Below are positions 21,261 to 33,599 of a stretch of DNA of 64,000 bases, one piece after another. Origin of the DNA: Diplolepis rosae (Eukaryota; Arthropoda; Insecta; Hymenoptera; Diplolepididae); NCBI GenBank assembly GCA_030998225.1, contig JAPYXD010000754.1, positions 7,130,001 through 7,194,000 on the forward strand. Reading direction: 5' to 3'. A model generated the notes under the pieces. It was not told where the DNA came from and ran no database searches. It was given only the letters and a program-made list of their open reading frames with translations. Made by a program: the position numbers and the translations under genes. Numbering within the stretch: position 1 is the stretch's first letter; each line of letters begins with the position of its first letter.

Positions 21261-23150
21261 TATTTTTTCCGTAATTTTAGATCAAAGAAGCATATAGAGC
21301 AAGTATAGCAATAATTATCACTTAGAAGAGACTAGAAACAGAAACTAGCCCAATTTGAAATGCACTTATTTATAAAATTTTATTTGTCTTTTGAAAAATT
21401 CAATAAATTCTTTATTATTAATATTTCATTATTTTTAATATCATAAAATAATTCTTATATTACTTTAGATTTTTTAGAGCGATTCTGAATTCAAGTCACG
21501 TTGCTTTTCGTAGATTAAATCTGAAGTAGGCTTGATTTATTAGACTAAAGACACTCATTATGGCCCGTTTTAGTAAACACTACCAAAGTTTAAATGTTCT
21601 ATATAAAAAGCGTGCTATCATAAAAAAGATAAGTTACGAACCGGACTTATCCAGGTTCATAAATATTCTCTCTTCTTCAAACATTTCTGAAGGGAATACG
21701 GAATAGGATGGCTTTTTATTTTCAAAAGCACACAAAAATTTTCATTTTAATGTTTAGCATCTTCTATTATACAAAGTGATAAATAATCAGTAAAGGAAAT
21801 CCACAATTTGCCATTTTTAAATAAATGCAGAAAACTGAAAAAGCAAACGATATTACTTCCACTCAGTGATTGCTCTCATAAATGTGTATATCGGTAATTT
21901 ATATGGAGCAAAGTGAAAAATCTTGAAAATATTACAATAACGTAGGGTAAAAGATAAAACTACGAGGGACCAATCGCTTTTTATATTTAAATGATGTAAC
22001 AATTGTTTAGAAGAATCAAACTTCATGTTAAATAATTATATTTGTTTGAATTCACGAATTACATCCCTCCTTGTTTAATTATTAGGAAATTATACTTTAT
22101 TGTATTATTTATATTTGATGAACAGAAAAACTTTACTTTTGTACATTTTTGAATTTGTAGATTAGCTTTTTGGCATATTTTCTTTTTATCACAATTTTTT
22201 CACGTTTCAATTTCTTGCACAAAAATAAATACTGTTATTAAAGTTTGATAAATTGTCCGTGCATTCAAACAAGTTTTGAAGTTGTAGGAGTTCTTGTTTG
22301 TGAAAAAGGAGATATAAAAGTTTGAAGTTGACTTAATTCTTTGAGAATTGGTGCCATCGCTCTAAATTTTAAGAATACAATGTTTAAAAGCTTTTTTAGC
22401 TGTAAAATAATTATTATTCAAAAAGTTGATATGAAGCAAACAAATTTAACGAAACTGGCACTCTTAATACAAGTAAACATACATTTATATCAGTTAAATA
22501 TAAAACTTGGCCTTGCCAATTTATTATAATTATTAATTTTAAATAAAATGAAAATATTTGTGAGTTTTCTGAAAATACTAGAAAATAAATTGCTCATTAA
22601 AACATTTTATTATAATGAAATGTTTTAATATTTTCCACAAAAAGATTTCAAATTCATTAAATTATAATAAAATGTTGCAAAGAGCGATTTAATTGACAAA
22701 TGGCATATGAAGGGTAAATAACAATAAAAAGTGTAATTTCCGAAATCTAAATTAATTTTCTCAATTTTCTACAACACATTTTTATTAAACAAACGCGCAA
22801 ATCGAGCAATCTAAAATTTAAATTTACCTTTCTTTATCGCATTATAGAAACAGTAAAACTTCTTTAATGCGCAATATTTATGCTGATAGTATTCAATATA
22901 GACACAATTATAATGAATTTTACTGAGTTTTAATTTATGCCCAAATAAGATGATAAGATCAAAATGTTTTTAAACTCTTGCTAAAATTATGATCAGAGTT
23001 TGAAAACAATTTTATTTTATGCACACATTACCTGAAACATAACATTTTTTTTTTATTAATTCTCAAGTATTTTATTTAAAATGTTTTAAACTTTTTCAAA
23101 TATATCCAGCGCGCTCTTTTACATTTTGTTTTAGTAGCTAAAAAATATGT
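21261..23150. other. AT-rich DNA, no gene seen
   Basis: No supported coding region, TIR pair or RNA gene was recognised in this stretch. Confidence 0.35.
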
Positions 23151-23720
23151 TACAGCTCGGATATTAAGACAGTAAATTGTGAGTTTTGAAGGAAAATGCC
23201 GAGCAGTTATAGTAGTAGTGGTGTCAATTATTCTGGACGTGCTCCATTCTCGCTAGATTTTTGACATTAATGTGAAGCGTATTTGTTTATAGATAAGGAT
23301 TATAAAAGAAGCAAAGCGTCACACTGTTTGTTTACCGCAAGATGTCGTGGCGTGTGCGCAACGCACCTGCGTGTAAAAACACGTGGTGACGGATGTTACG
23401 TGAGTGAGTGTCAACGAATTCTTGGCATTGAGTCGGCCTCTAAGCGAGAACGGGATATCCCCCGTTAATGGTCATATTATACAAAGGAAGGTTCTGTGTA
23501 GGCAACCCTCGTAATCCGCCTATGTACGCGAAAAGCGCACTATCACATTAGACGTTCGTGTTGTTTACTCCTGCTGAGATCTCTCAGATACTAACGCGTT
23601 CGTAATTCGGGGAGTTCCCGTTGACTTATTCTGATCTCCCGTCGAGGAAACGAGCAAATCTCATTCCTCGGAAAAGTCTACTTTAGTTATGTGTAACTTG
23701 AACACTTCCTTCAATTTTAG
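23150..23720. promoter_or_regulatory. GC-richer non-repetitive block, possible regulatory region
   Basis: It differs from its neighbours in base composition and has no relatives in the window. It contains TATAAAAG at about 23301, the E-box CACGTG at about 23381 and a second ACGTGAGTGAG near 23398. The short frames are not protein-like. Because it lies upstream of the dimm start exon, an enhancer or an untranslated exon of that gene is possible, but this is inference. Confidence 0.3.
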
Positions 23721-23884
23721 TTTCTGCAATCTTCCTTATAACATCTTTATCAACTTCTTTATGAAATTTATATCATTTTCAGGGCATATAGACTGAAACA
23801 AATATTTGGTTGGGCTAACAAGAGTTTTGTTGGTTTAACCATAGTTTTGTAATAGTTAATTTGGCATGGGGTCAGTTTTGATGC

Positions 23885-24850
23885 GGATTTTTTTTAAGTG
23901 ATAGAACACATAAAAAATACAAAAGGTAAACGTTTCGGCCACAAATGGGGGCCCTCTTCAGTGCCAATTAGCTTAATAGTAACCTTTAAATATTTATTAA
24001 CTAAGACATGCAACTTAATAATTATTGTATTTTTTGTTTTTTTCCTTTGCTTATTGATATTAGAAAAAGATAGAGTAAACATGCGGAAAGACTTATGGGT
24101 AAGCGAGTTCCTAGGTGTGAGGAACCAGGCCGTTCCAAAAACTGTTCCAACGGGTAATCCTCTCCCACAGGAACCGTGAAAAATGCGACCGCGGAACGCA
24201 CTCTCTCAAGGGCACATATATAAACACAATTATTTCACCAAAGAAAGAAACAACACGATGGAGAATATAACGTGGATCCTTGGTAAAGCACGCACAGCAA
24301 ACCACACATATGCACGAGCACCAGAAGTAAAGGACACTGAAGTTAAAACAATCAGAACGATGCAATTGGTACGGAAAAATTTTTATTTTGTATTTTCTCC
24401 GAAGCCGCAGAGATGACAGACGAAAGTAAGTCCACCACTCTGCCACATGGCTAAAAGAAAACTGATTTGGGAAGAAGTCGTATTTAGGAAGACTAGTGTT
24501 CAGAGTTTGACGTGTATAGAGAGCATTCTCAAGATAGGTCAGGTTCCAACACCAAGGGTTATACACAGTCAAAACTTATTTTACTGTCCCCGGCACTTGA
24601 GATTTTTATGTGCTCAAGCGTCCGAGAAAAGCAAAGACCCACCACATGTTCGAAAAACTCTGTAGGGAAGGGCACTCAATACGGTCCCGACGTCGTAAAA
24701 ATTATACACCTTTTTTGTGGATATAGCAAGTAAAATGCAACAATGTGGAAATTCACCAAAAATTAATCTCATGGTTATTCGAAATAGCGAAGGGACACGC
24801 TGCTCTGATTCTTAATAATTGGAACCCGGTAAAATACCATATTAAGTTTA
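23885..24850. repeat. Unassigned block with a hammerhead-like motif at one end
   Basis: The minus strand at 23961-23928 reads CTGAAGA-G, a GGCC/GGCC hairpin, then GAAACGTTT. The remaining 900 bp is less AT-rich, with competing short frames on both strands, including 153 codons at 24111-24572 minus. None shows a domain I know. A decayed retroelement, possibly Penelope-like, would explain the motif, but no reverse transcriptase signature is visible. Confidence 0.3.
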
Positions 24851-25009
24851 TACGTATGATGTCCGAGTTTTTTAGATTATAAGACTGTTATAAAGTGGCA
24901 AAATATTACGAGAGTATTTTGCAGTTACACGGACAACAAAATGTTTGGTTAATCAAACAAAATTCTTTGGTTAGTAAAATTTGGTCTATTGAAGCAAACA
25001 TTTAAGTTA

Positions 25010-25281
25010 CTCTCTAAATCTGAATCAGTCAAATTTTCAGAGATTGAATCAGTGATTTGCCTTTTTACTGATTTACCAGTGAAAAAATATACTTCACTGT
25101 TTAATCAGTTGATTATCACTGATTGAAACAGTGGAAAAAATATTTCCACTGTTAAATCAGTTAATTTTCACTGAAGCAATCAGTGGAATTTGACTGATTA
25201 ATAGTAACCTGTTCTTAGCTATTTGAATCAGTCAAATTTCACTGATAATCAGTAGATTTTGACTGGTTCATATTTAGAGAG
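25010..25281. mobile_element. MITE, CTCTAAAT family
   Basis: CTCTCTAAATCTGAATC and the inverted end TTCATATTTAGAGAG are flanked by TA at 25008-25009 and 25282-25283. It is longer than the 30.3-kb copy through extra CACTGTTWAATCAGT units. Confidence 0.85.
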
Positions 25282-25344
25282 TATTCTTAATAAATTTGAA
25301 GTATTTATTAGGTTCCACCAGAAAATCTAGCTGAATTGATAATA

Positions 25345-25660
25345 GTATATTGTGCAATATGGGAAAAAAGTCTTTAAATGCATAAAATAAATGTTTTTCC
25401 CGTGTCGCACACGATTTTTTTTATACTAGGGGGTCAAAAACTGGATTTGCTTGTTCTGAAAGGCGCAATAAAACGCACTTTATGACCTGCTAATAGAAAA
25501 GTGCTATTTCTACTAGATGGTCATAAAGTGCATTTTATTGCCCCCTGCAGGGCAAACAAATCCATTTTTTGACCCCTGCAGTAGAAAAAATATCGTGTGC
25601 AACACGGAAAAAATATTTATTTTGCAAGTGTGAAGCTTGATACCCGAGCAAATTTATGCA
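25345..25660. repeat. ATTGTGCAA-ended repeat with palindromes
   Basis: AATAGTATATTGTGCAA at 25350 starts the repeat. Two palindromes follow (about 25408-25500 and 25505-25592), the second with a TTTATTGCCCCCTGCAGGG centre. The unit matches the one at 14.7-15.2 kb. GGTTGA-family fragments occupy 25670-25800. Confidence 0.65.
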
Positions 25661-25799
25661 ATATGATTGAATTAAACAAATATTTCAGTTGATTCAACCA
25701 AATTTTTGTTGATTTGACCACTTTTTGTTTGATTTGGCCAAATCGTATTCAAAAAAATTATTTTTAGTTGCATATAACAAATTCTTTGGTTGCATATGA

Positions 25800-26667
25800 T
25801 ATTTGGATTGTAAATGTAAAAATGTTGGTGATAACTTATGAATTATATAAGAAAGTATAATAAGCCTATGAATATATGTATGAGTCAAGCTCAAGAACTT
25901 TTTAATATTGCAACTACTGTTAGACAAATTTCAAGTGACAACAACTGTACCTTGAACAGATTGTTTGTTTATTATATTTATTGTATTGAATACGATACAG
26001 ATGGTAACCTGTGAAATAGTTTGTTCTTCAAATTGGGATAAGCATTTTGATGATAGACCTGTAGCATATTTTTATTGGTGTGTATTAAATTGATTTCATT
26101 TTTATAAATACTGTAGTGATCAAAAGTTTACCCCGTACCCTCTGGGAAAATCGAAATTTTCTTATTTTGTCATGATAAAAAATTATTATTCAACGAATCA
26201 ATTAAATATCTGAATTATAAAAACTTTTTTAATTATTGAAAATTGTTCTTTTCGTACCTTTAGTTGGATATAACAATCAAACTAAAAGAAATGTCAGTTT
26301 TTAAAGATTTTCTTATGTCTTTATTGTATGAAAAATTTCCGCTTTTCGAAAAAAAATTATCATTTGCGAACAAAGCATATTTGGGTGCTGGGATTTTTGT
26401 AAAATATTGTTTTAACCGTTTCAAATATGTGAACAAAGTATAAAAGAAAAAAAAACATTGAAGTTTGCAATTTTTTGATCAGAAATTTTTTTTTCCCATT
26501 TTATGTTTTCAATAATAATGATTGAATCATGTTTTCGTGTGTTTTCGTTGAAAAAAAATTCCCGATGGAGTGAGGTTACATCAATTTTGACAGCCAAAAT
26601 TAAAATTGCAATAACTCAGAAAAAACAAACTTTTGAGCAAAAAGAAAAAATACGTGTCTCTTACATT
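25800..26667. other. AT-rich DNA, no gene seen
   Basis: No TIR pairs or coding signals were recognised. Confidence 0.3.
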
Positions 26668-26671
26668 TTAA

Positions 26672-27247
26672 GGTAGTTTTCATCCACGAAAATTAGACCT
26701 CAGGCAAAAATAGATAATTTTGCTTTCAAGAATAGCAATATTACTATTAAAAAAACATTTTCCAAAACGAAATTTTTATAAACAAATTGCTGAATTTGAT
26801 AATAATTTATTCATTTTCGAAAATTGGAAATGGTTCAGTTGCAGGGAATCTTTATCTTGAAAAAGTGATTTATAATTTATTAGAATCGCATAATTTTTTA
26901 AAATTTTTAAAGAAGCAATAAGAAAAAAAGTTGGGGCAAAAATAAAATTTATTAATAAAATTATTTTTAATTATAGATAGGACTTGTATCGACCCTTAAA
27001 TTCTCACTGATGAGGACTCCAACCTGAGTCGAAACGTTTGAAAGAATGTAAGAACTGAGTTTTCATTATTTCTGGACCCTAAAGCCAATTTACACATATA
27101 TCGAAAATTATTTTTCTGTATTTCAAATTTTTTTCATGGAAATTAATCTTTTCTCTTCCAAAATAGCCCTTCAATAATAATATTGCTATTCTTGAAAGCA
27201 AAATTATCTATTTTTGCCTGAGGTCTAATTTTTGTGGATCAACTACC
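26672..27247. mobile_element. TTAA-flanked TIR element, copy 2
   Basis: TTAA at 26668-26671 and 27248-27251 flanks ends beginning GGTAGTT. AATTAGACCTCAGGC and CAAGAATAGCAATATT are in both arms. It holds a 135-bp insertion at 26969-27103. Confidence 0.85.
26969..27103 (+). mobile_element. Small retro-insertion with a hammerhead-like motif
   Basis: The insertion interrupts the TTAA element and is flanked by a perfect 12-bp duplication AAAATTATTTTT (26957-26968 and 27104-27115). Copies 1 and 3 of the element lack it. At 27007-27039 it has CTGATGA, one extra G, a GACTC/GAGTC hairpin and GAAACGTTT, the layout of a hammerhead ribozyme core except for the extra G. The target duplication suggests reverse-transcription-based insertion. 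Confidence 0.7.
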
Positions 27248-27568
27248 TTAATGTAGAACTTATTTTGCGACTTTGACGTGAAACCGTGACTTCGACCCGA
27301 ATGGCCCGATCGATCCGAAATGGAATAATCCATATTCATTTTTCTCCGTGTAAAGGTGCGAAAAGAAAAAATTTTTTAAATTGAAAAAGTTCTTATAATT
27401 TTTAGGTAAAAAGGTTAAAGAATTTCATTATGACACGAAATATACTTCTTCCCAAGTGAATTCAGATGTGCAATTGCTTTATTGAATTATAATTTGTTAT
27501 CACGTTGAAATAAGCAAATTTCAATTTACAAGGGGGATGTGACTTAAAGTATTGACCGCTACAGTACA

Positions 27569-27832
27569 AACCAATCGAAAGCAAAAAGGTCTTTTATGAT
27601 TTAGGTATTTTTCATGATTTCTTAACATTCCAGCGAGATATCTTTATTGTTTTATCAATAACTGTGTTGAATATAAATGCAAGCTGTCAGATACACGTGT
27701 AGCAAACGACAAACTCATGTAGCTGACAACTTGCATTTACATTCAGTATGGATATTACTAAAATTAAAATTTTATATTGAGAAATGATAAAAAATATATC
27801 ACGACAAGTTTGTTTGCTTTCTATTGATTTGT
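27569..27832. repeat. Imperfect foldback around 27.7 kb
   Basis: ACAAACCAATCGAAAGCAAA near 27569 is mirrored by TTTGCTTTCTATTGATTTGTG near 27810-27832. A better inner pair is AAATGCAAGCTGTCAG (about 27677) with CTGACAACTTGCATTT (about 27722). It is non-coding. Confidence 0.55.
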
Positions 27833-27839
27833 GTTTTTA

Positions 27840-29735
27840 AGAATGGGAGTAATTTGATCATTTATAACTTTTTTAAGGGGTTAGAATCTTCACCTACTTT
27901 ATGTGAAGTCAGCAATTCGAAAAAAATACTTTATATTTGTATCATGCAACTAAAGATGGTTCTTTTGGTAACAATTAAATTAAATTCATAATTCAATCAA
28001 ATTTTGATTAATTTAACCAAATGTTTTTCTGGGTGTAATATTAAACTAAATCTAAGTTTGAAATTATTTTTCCTATGTAAGGTAGTTTGTAGTTTATATA
28101 TTTTTTATATCTATTCATATTTCTTTCTGGCGCAAATTAAATTGAACTGATAGGACTGATATTCAGCCTTTAATTTAGGCTTACGTATCTAAAGACATTC
28201 TCTGATCCTTTTTTAGTCCCATGCGAGTCTTTATTGAAGATTTAGTAAAAAGGTTTTTCAGTTTATGTCACTGAATTGTCATTAATATTTTTCAAATATT
28301 TCAAATTCATTTAATTGTAGTAAAGTCAAAATATCCACTACATTTCTGATTTTAAGTGTCTGAACTTCGAAAATCAATTTATATGCTAATTTTCAGTGAT
28401 AAAGTTACAAAGATTTTGTGAAGTTACGCTTATAATCTTATTCTATGAATTTAGATCGAAATAGAGAGACGATTTAATTTAGTTTGATTGACTTAATAAA
28501 TTCCAAGTTGAAACGTTATTGCTATTGGCAAAAATGAAACTTGAATATTTTAAACTTGTAAAAGGAAAACCTAATAATGCAAATATTTAAGTCTCGTATG
28601 ATGGATTTCCTGTTTTTTTCGTTGTATGATCTTCAAAACAATTGAAAATATGCAGAATAGTTATTTTCGACAAGAAAGGAAAAACATTTTTTAACGCAAA
28701 AAAAAAATTTGAAGTTTAACCAAAGCAAGCCATTTATGGACGAACTCGTCAAATTATCTCGATAACGAAAAAAGTGACATTATTTTGAGTTCGAATATAA
28801 TTAAAATATCAATATTTTTACAATTCAATTGCATAATACTTCAGTAATTCTTGAATCATATTTACGTTTTTTTACTCAAGCAGTATTTTCTGCGCATACA
28901 CAATTAAGTGTTTTGAAAAAAAATGTATTAAACGACTGCGGCGCATGTGATTAAGTAGATTAAGAATAGGTTCGAACTCCTCTGGCATTAGAAAATTCTA
29001 TTAATAATATAAGTATACGGAAAACAACAGTTTGAAAAATTTTACTAAAGTTATTTCCCTTCGTGTATTATATTGTTATATGTGTAATAATTTCAAATTA
29101 GATCGTTGAGTTCGAAATTTTTGAGACTGTCTAAATTATCAGAGAAGGATTTTTTTCCCACAGAAAGATTCCAAATTCTTCAAATTTCAATATGTATAAT
29201 ATGTGTAAACATATAACACATTCTCGTATTGATATTTTTTTGCGATTTTCTACAAAAACTAACAATTGTAAAATTTAATAAAAATACTATTGTTTATTGA
29301 GAGTAGATATACTTCTCATTTTATATAAAAAACTTGATTTATGTATTTTTCATAAATGGGTGCAAAATGAAATAAAAATTCCAGTGTCGTTATAGATTGA
29401 CGCATTTAAAAGTCGTTTATAACTTACGCTTTGTATACAATGTCCATGCCTTAATTGTTTCTATTCAATTTTTTTCTCCAGTGTGTCGATTTTTTGACTC
29501 AAGATAAGACTTTCTTCTTACGATGTTCATATTATAATTCTGACCTCCATTTATCATCTCAGAGAATAAATTAATAAAACATGTCATGATTATTGTTATT
29601 GTTTTGATAAATGTGTACTACATTCAAGCGAGACGAGACAAGAAAAGGAAGTTTTGGTTTAAATATTTACTTATTATTGCCACAAAACCATTTGAAGGGT
29701 TCGAAAGTTTGTAAAATATGACTTTAATTAGATAA
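27840..29735. other. AT-rich DNA, no gene seen
   Basis: One GGTTGA-type end (TTTTTCTGGGTGTA) lies at 28024-28038. Otherwise nothing was recognised. Confidence 0.3.
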
Positions 29736-29739
29736 CATA

Positions 29740-30130
29740 TTTTCGACACAAAATTTTGAGATCCCCGATCTGGCCCCTGCCGCGGCCATGACATAATTTC
29801 TGCACAGGACGCTCGTCGTTTCATTCAAATACAAAGAAAAAAAATACTCGATCTAAACGTATTATTTAAACAATTTAAAAAAATATTAATGGAACCAAAA
29901 TACTCAATACCCGCCAGTAAAGCCCGAAAATAAATTATCCGATCTGGCCCTGATTTGGAATGAAACGCCGGGCCTGACCTGGCCCCGGCCTGGAAGGTAG
30001 GAAATCCGGAAAAGGGCGTTGCACTAATCCTTTCCCCAGATCTGACCGAGCTCGGGTGCAGCGTTTAATTACAAACTATGAAATGCCCTATCGGGTCCTG
30101 ATCGACGCCACGACAAAATTACTGCACATG
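29740..30130. repeat. GC-rich repeat, TGCAGAAATTTC family
   Basis: The inverted end AATTTCTGCACAGG lies at 29797, with GGCCTGACCTGGCCCCGG-type text at 29930-30110 and a second end AAATTACTGCACATG at 30117-30131. It is related to 6685-6960 and 38140-38260. Confidence 0.5.
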
Positions 30131-30315
30131 ATTCTATAAATATTTAGATAAAATTAATGTTAATTGCTTGATTTGTATTGTTAAAAAGCTATCTATACGG
30201 CATGTAATTATTGAATTCTTATTTCTCTAAAATGTGCCATCATTTGTTTTTCATACACTGTTAAAAATTTCTATCGTAATTTTCCAAAATACGTGACTGG
30301 AGTTTTATTCAGTTA

Positions 30316-30510
30316 CTCTCTAAATTTGAATCAGTCAAAATCGACTGATTATCAGTGAAATTTGACTGATTCAAATAGCTAAAAAGAGGTTACTGTCAAT
30401 CAGTCAAATTTCACTGATTATTTCAGTGAAAATTGACTGATTTGATAGTGAAAAATATTTTTTTTCACTGATTAATCAGTGAAAAATTTGACTGATTCAA
30501 ATTTAGAGAG
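30316..30510. mobile_element. MITE, CTCTAAAT family, best copy
   Basis: CTCTCTAAATTTGAATCAG and its exact complement at the other end are flanked by TA at 30314-30315 and 30511-30512. It is 195 bp of CACTGATT/TTTGACTGATT modules. Confidence 0.9.
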
Positions 30511-30679
30511 TACAGTTTTGTAAAATTAAGATAGGATTTCAGAAATTTCAGTTACTTTTTAGTAACTTTAGGAAACAATTTCTTAATTTTCAGTTACAAA
30601 GTGTTAAATATTCTGATACTTATATCTGGAAATTCTGAAACTTGTTTCAGGAATAATTTAAAAGTTTCGTAATAATGTA

Positions 30680-30881
30680 CTTACAGTTTTAAACGTTCAT
30701 TGAACGTTGACAAAATTTTTTTTTCCATAAAAAAATTGATTATTATATTTATATTTAGGGCCTTTCAAATATACAATCGTTCATGAACGATACACTATTT
30801 TTTAATTTTCTGGACCAAAAACTAATCATTTAGTTTTAAAAAAAATTTTTCCATCGTTCAATGAACGTTCAAAACTGTAAG
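30680..30881. mobile_element. MITE, CTTACAGTT family
   Basis: TIRs CTTACAGTTTTAAACGTTC and GTTCAAAACTGTAAG are flanked by TA at 30678-30679 and 30882-30883. The 202-bp interior is non-coding. A diverged copy is at 4040-4165. Confidence 0.85.
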
Positions 30882-31879
30882 TACATTTCGTAATTTTATG
30901 ATTAATTTTATAAAATTTCTTTTACAGTTTGGTAGTTCTAAGATACATTCTATGAAAATTCAATTAGGTTTCATAATATGAAGAAAAATATCATAAATAT
31001 CGTCAAATTTCACGTTACCTTTACATAAAAATTAAAAATTACCGTTACATAAAAATTTTGTTAATTTCTGAACATTTCTAACAGTGTACGCCGATAATTT
31101 TAGTTGTAAAATACATGCATCTTATTTTCTGAGGATTCAGAACGTAATTTTGTAATATTTATTACATTATCTTTCTTAGAAAAATACAATTCGCTAACAA
31201 TTTTGCAACCGAGATCTTCTAATGTTTTATTCAGTATATAGTCCGCGTTTATTATCGAAATTTGCGGTTATTCCTTTAAGATTGGAGAAATATGTATATA
31301 ACATTCAGGAAGAAGTATTATAACTTTCGGCCTTTACGTTCTTTTATTACAAGAAAATTATGCCATTGCTCTGTTTTCAAGATATTTTTATTTAGTTTAT
31401 TTTTCTGTTTTACTCTTCAAAAGACACGAAACTCATTCAAGCTTTTGTGCATGTGCACATTCATTTCCAGCCGTTTTAAAGTCTCTTATAAATTGCATAA
31501 TACTGTTGATGGTTTCGCAACGAACTGTTATGCTTATGAATTGCATTGTATTGTACATTTTTTATTCGTGGATTGAGAACATCATTTTGATTCACGTCGC
31601 TGTCTCAGCAAATCTCGGCGAGCAAATTAGTTATAAGTTTATTGAATCGGTCTAATTGTAAATGATTATAAATGCGGTACAACCATGAAATATGTATATT
31701 GCTCTGGAGAAATATCATATTGCTGTTTTTCAGATGTGCACATAAAATCTTCTCCGAGAAAGTAAATGAAACATGACCCACAATCATTAAAGTAACAAAT
31801 TCATTTCAGCTAAATATCTTCTTAGTAATGAAAAATAATACATATTTTTGTAACTTTATTAACTTTCTTCATGCATTAA

Positions 31880-33398
31880 GGTAGTACGATCACGAAAATT
31901 AGACCTCAGGCAAAAATAGATAATTTTGCTTTCAACACTCTAAAAAAAAGTCTATCCATAGTGAAATTACGTTCTTTTCAGAATGCATCCATTGAAATTA
32001 AGCATATTCCTTTTGTCTACCAACAGAATCTTTTTCCTGTTACAAAACTCATCTGTGAGATGCAAAAAGAAAATATTTTTAGCAATGAACGATTTTTTTT
32101 GACTCTGAAAAGAAATCCTCTAATTATGTAAGGATTGCATTTCTAGACTAGGAGACGAAGTGCGCCTGCGCGTTAGTGAGTTACATCGTCTGATGCTAAT
32201 CTGTTCACAGATATTTTGTCAGTACGGTGCCAACTATACGAAGAATATATTTTTTTTATTTGTAAAAAAAATATTTTGATTTGAAATTATTAGTAAAATG
32301 TTTACTATAGAAATTATTGTGAAATTTAAAATGCAACAAAGTTTAAAAATAATTTTGTAACACTTTTCCAACATTATATATTTAATAGATTATGGACTTT
32401 CAATTTTACACGTATTGGAAAATTTGTAATGTAAGCAAAGTTATATCTTAAAATTTCTTTAAGCTGAAATCTAAGACGGGTCGTTATTATATTATTGAAA
32501 ATGATCGATTGAATATTGGGATTTGTCAAAGTTTGGCTTGTATATATATTGTATACATCGAAATTATACTTCCTTCACATGACAAAGGATTTTGTTTCCA
32601 GACCAAAGGAAAAACTTTGGCAATAAAATGATAGCACTTGAAACGAAAATACTTCAACTGTTAGAGGATTTCCTCTTATGCCAATTTTGAGTAGAAAATC
32701 CATTCATAGTGAACGGAATTGTTCGACAGTCAATATTCCGTTTTTAGAGTGAAGAATAGCAATATTATTATGATAGGGCTAATTAGAAAGAGAAAAGATT
32801 ATTTTTTATGAAAAAAATTTGAAACACAAAAAAATAATGTTATTAATAAATTTTATTTTTTCCCAAACTTATTTTCTTATCGCTTCAAGCCAAATTTTTA
32901 AAAATTATGCGACTCTAATAAATCACAGTTTATATTTTTAGAAAAAAGATTTTTTACAACTTGACCGTTTCCTATTTTTGAAATTGAATTAATTATTATT
33001 AAATACAGCAATTTTTTTATAAAAATTTTGTTTTGAAAAATTGTTTTTTTATAATTTCAGCCATTAAAGAATTCATTTTCAAAAAATGGGCACGGTGAAG
33101 TTGTGGAGAACCTTTTCTTTGAAAAAATGATTCGTGATTCATCAGAATCGCATAATTTTTTAAAATTTGGCTCGAAGCGATAAGAAAATAAGTTTGGGCA
33201 AAAATAAAATTTATTAATAACAAATTAATTAGTTGAGTTTGAAATTTTTGTCACTGCATTATTTTTTTGTGTTTCAAATTTTTTTCATGAATAATAATCT
33301 TTTCTCTTTCAAATTAGCCCTTCAATAATAATATTGCTATTCTTGAAAGCAAAATTATCTATTTTTGCTTGAGGTCTAATTTTCGTGATCGTACTACC
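31880..33398. mobile_element. TTAA-flanked TIR element, copy 3, split by a second element
   Basis: Perfect TTAA at 31876-31879 and 33399-33402 flanks GGTAGTACGATCACG ends. The left arm is interrupted within CTTTCAA|GAATAGC by the element at 31936-32751. No transposase is present. Confidence 0.9.
31936..32751. mobile_element. CACTCTAAAAA-ended element nested in copy 3
   Basis: It starts CACTCTAAAAAAAAG and ends TTTTTAGAGTG. AA is duplicated (31934-31935, 32752-32753), which the intact copies of the host element confirm as a 2-bp target duplication. The 816-bp interior has a GC-richer patch (32150-32240), TGCGCCTGCGCGTTAGTG, but no open frame. The terminal 11 bp equal those of the palindromic MITE at 39.2-40.6 kb. 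Confidence 0.85.
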
Positions 33399-33599
33399 TT
33401 AAATGGAGCCTTACTATTGAGCATAAATGAGAATTTAATTTATGAAGATTTATAAAGAATCAATCGACGAAATTTCAAGAATGCGTGTGAGTAAATAATC
33501 AATTACTCTGGAGAAAATCAATGAAAAACAGTTCCGCTTTAATCGGGCTTCAATAAATTATTTATTCGATTAGACTGCTTAAAAAACTCGAATTACTAA

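Noticed and set aside
24111..24572. 153-codon minus-strand frame
   Set aside because: Trp/Phe/Cys-rich text with no recognisable motif, and competing plus-strand frames of similar quality over the same DNA.
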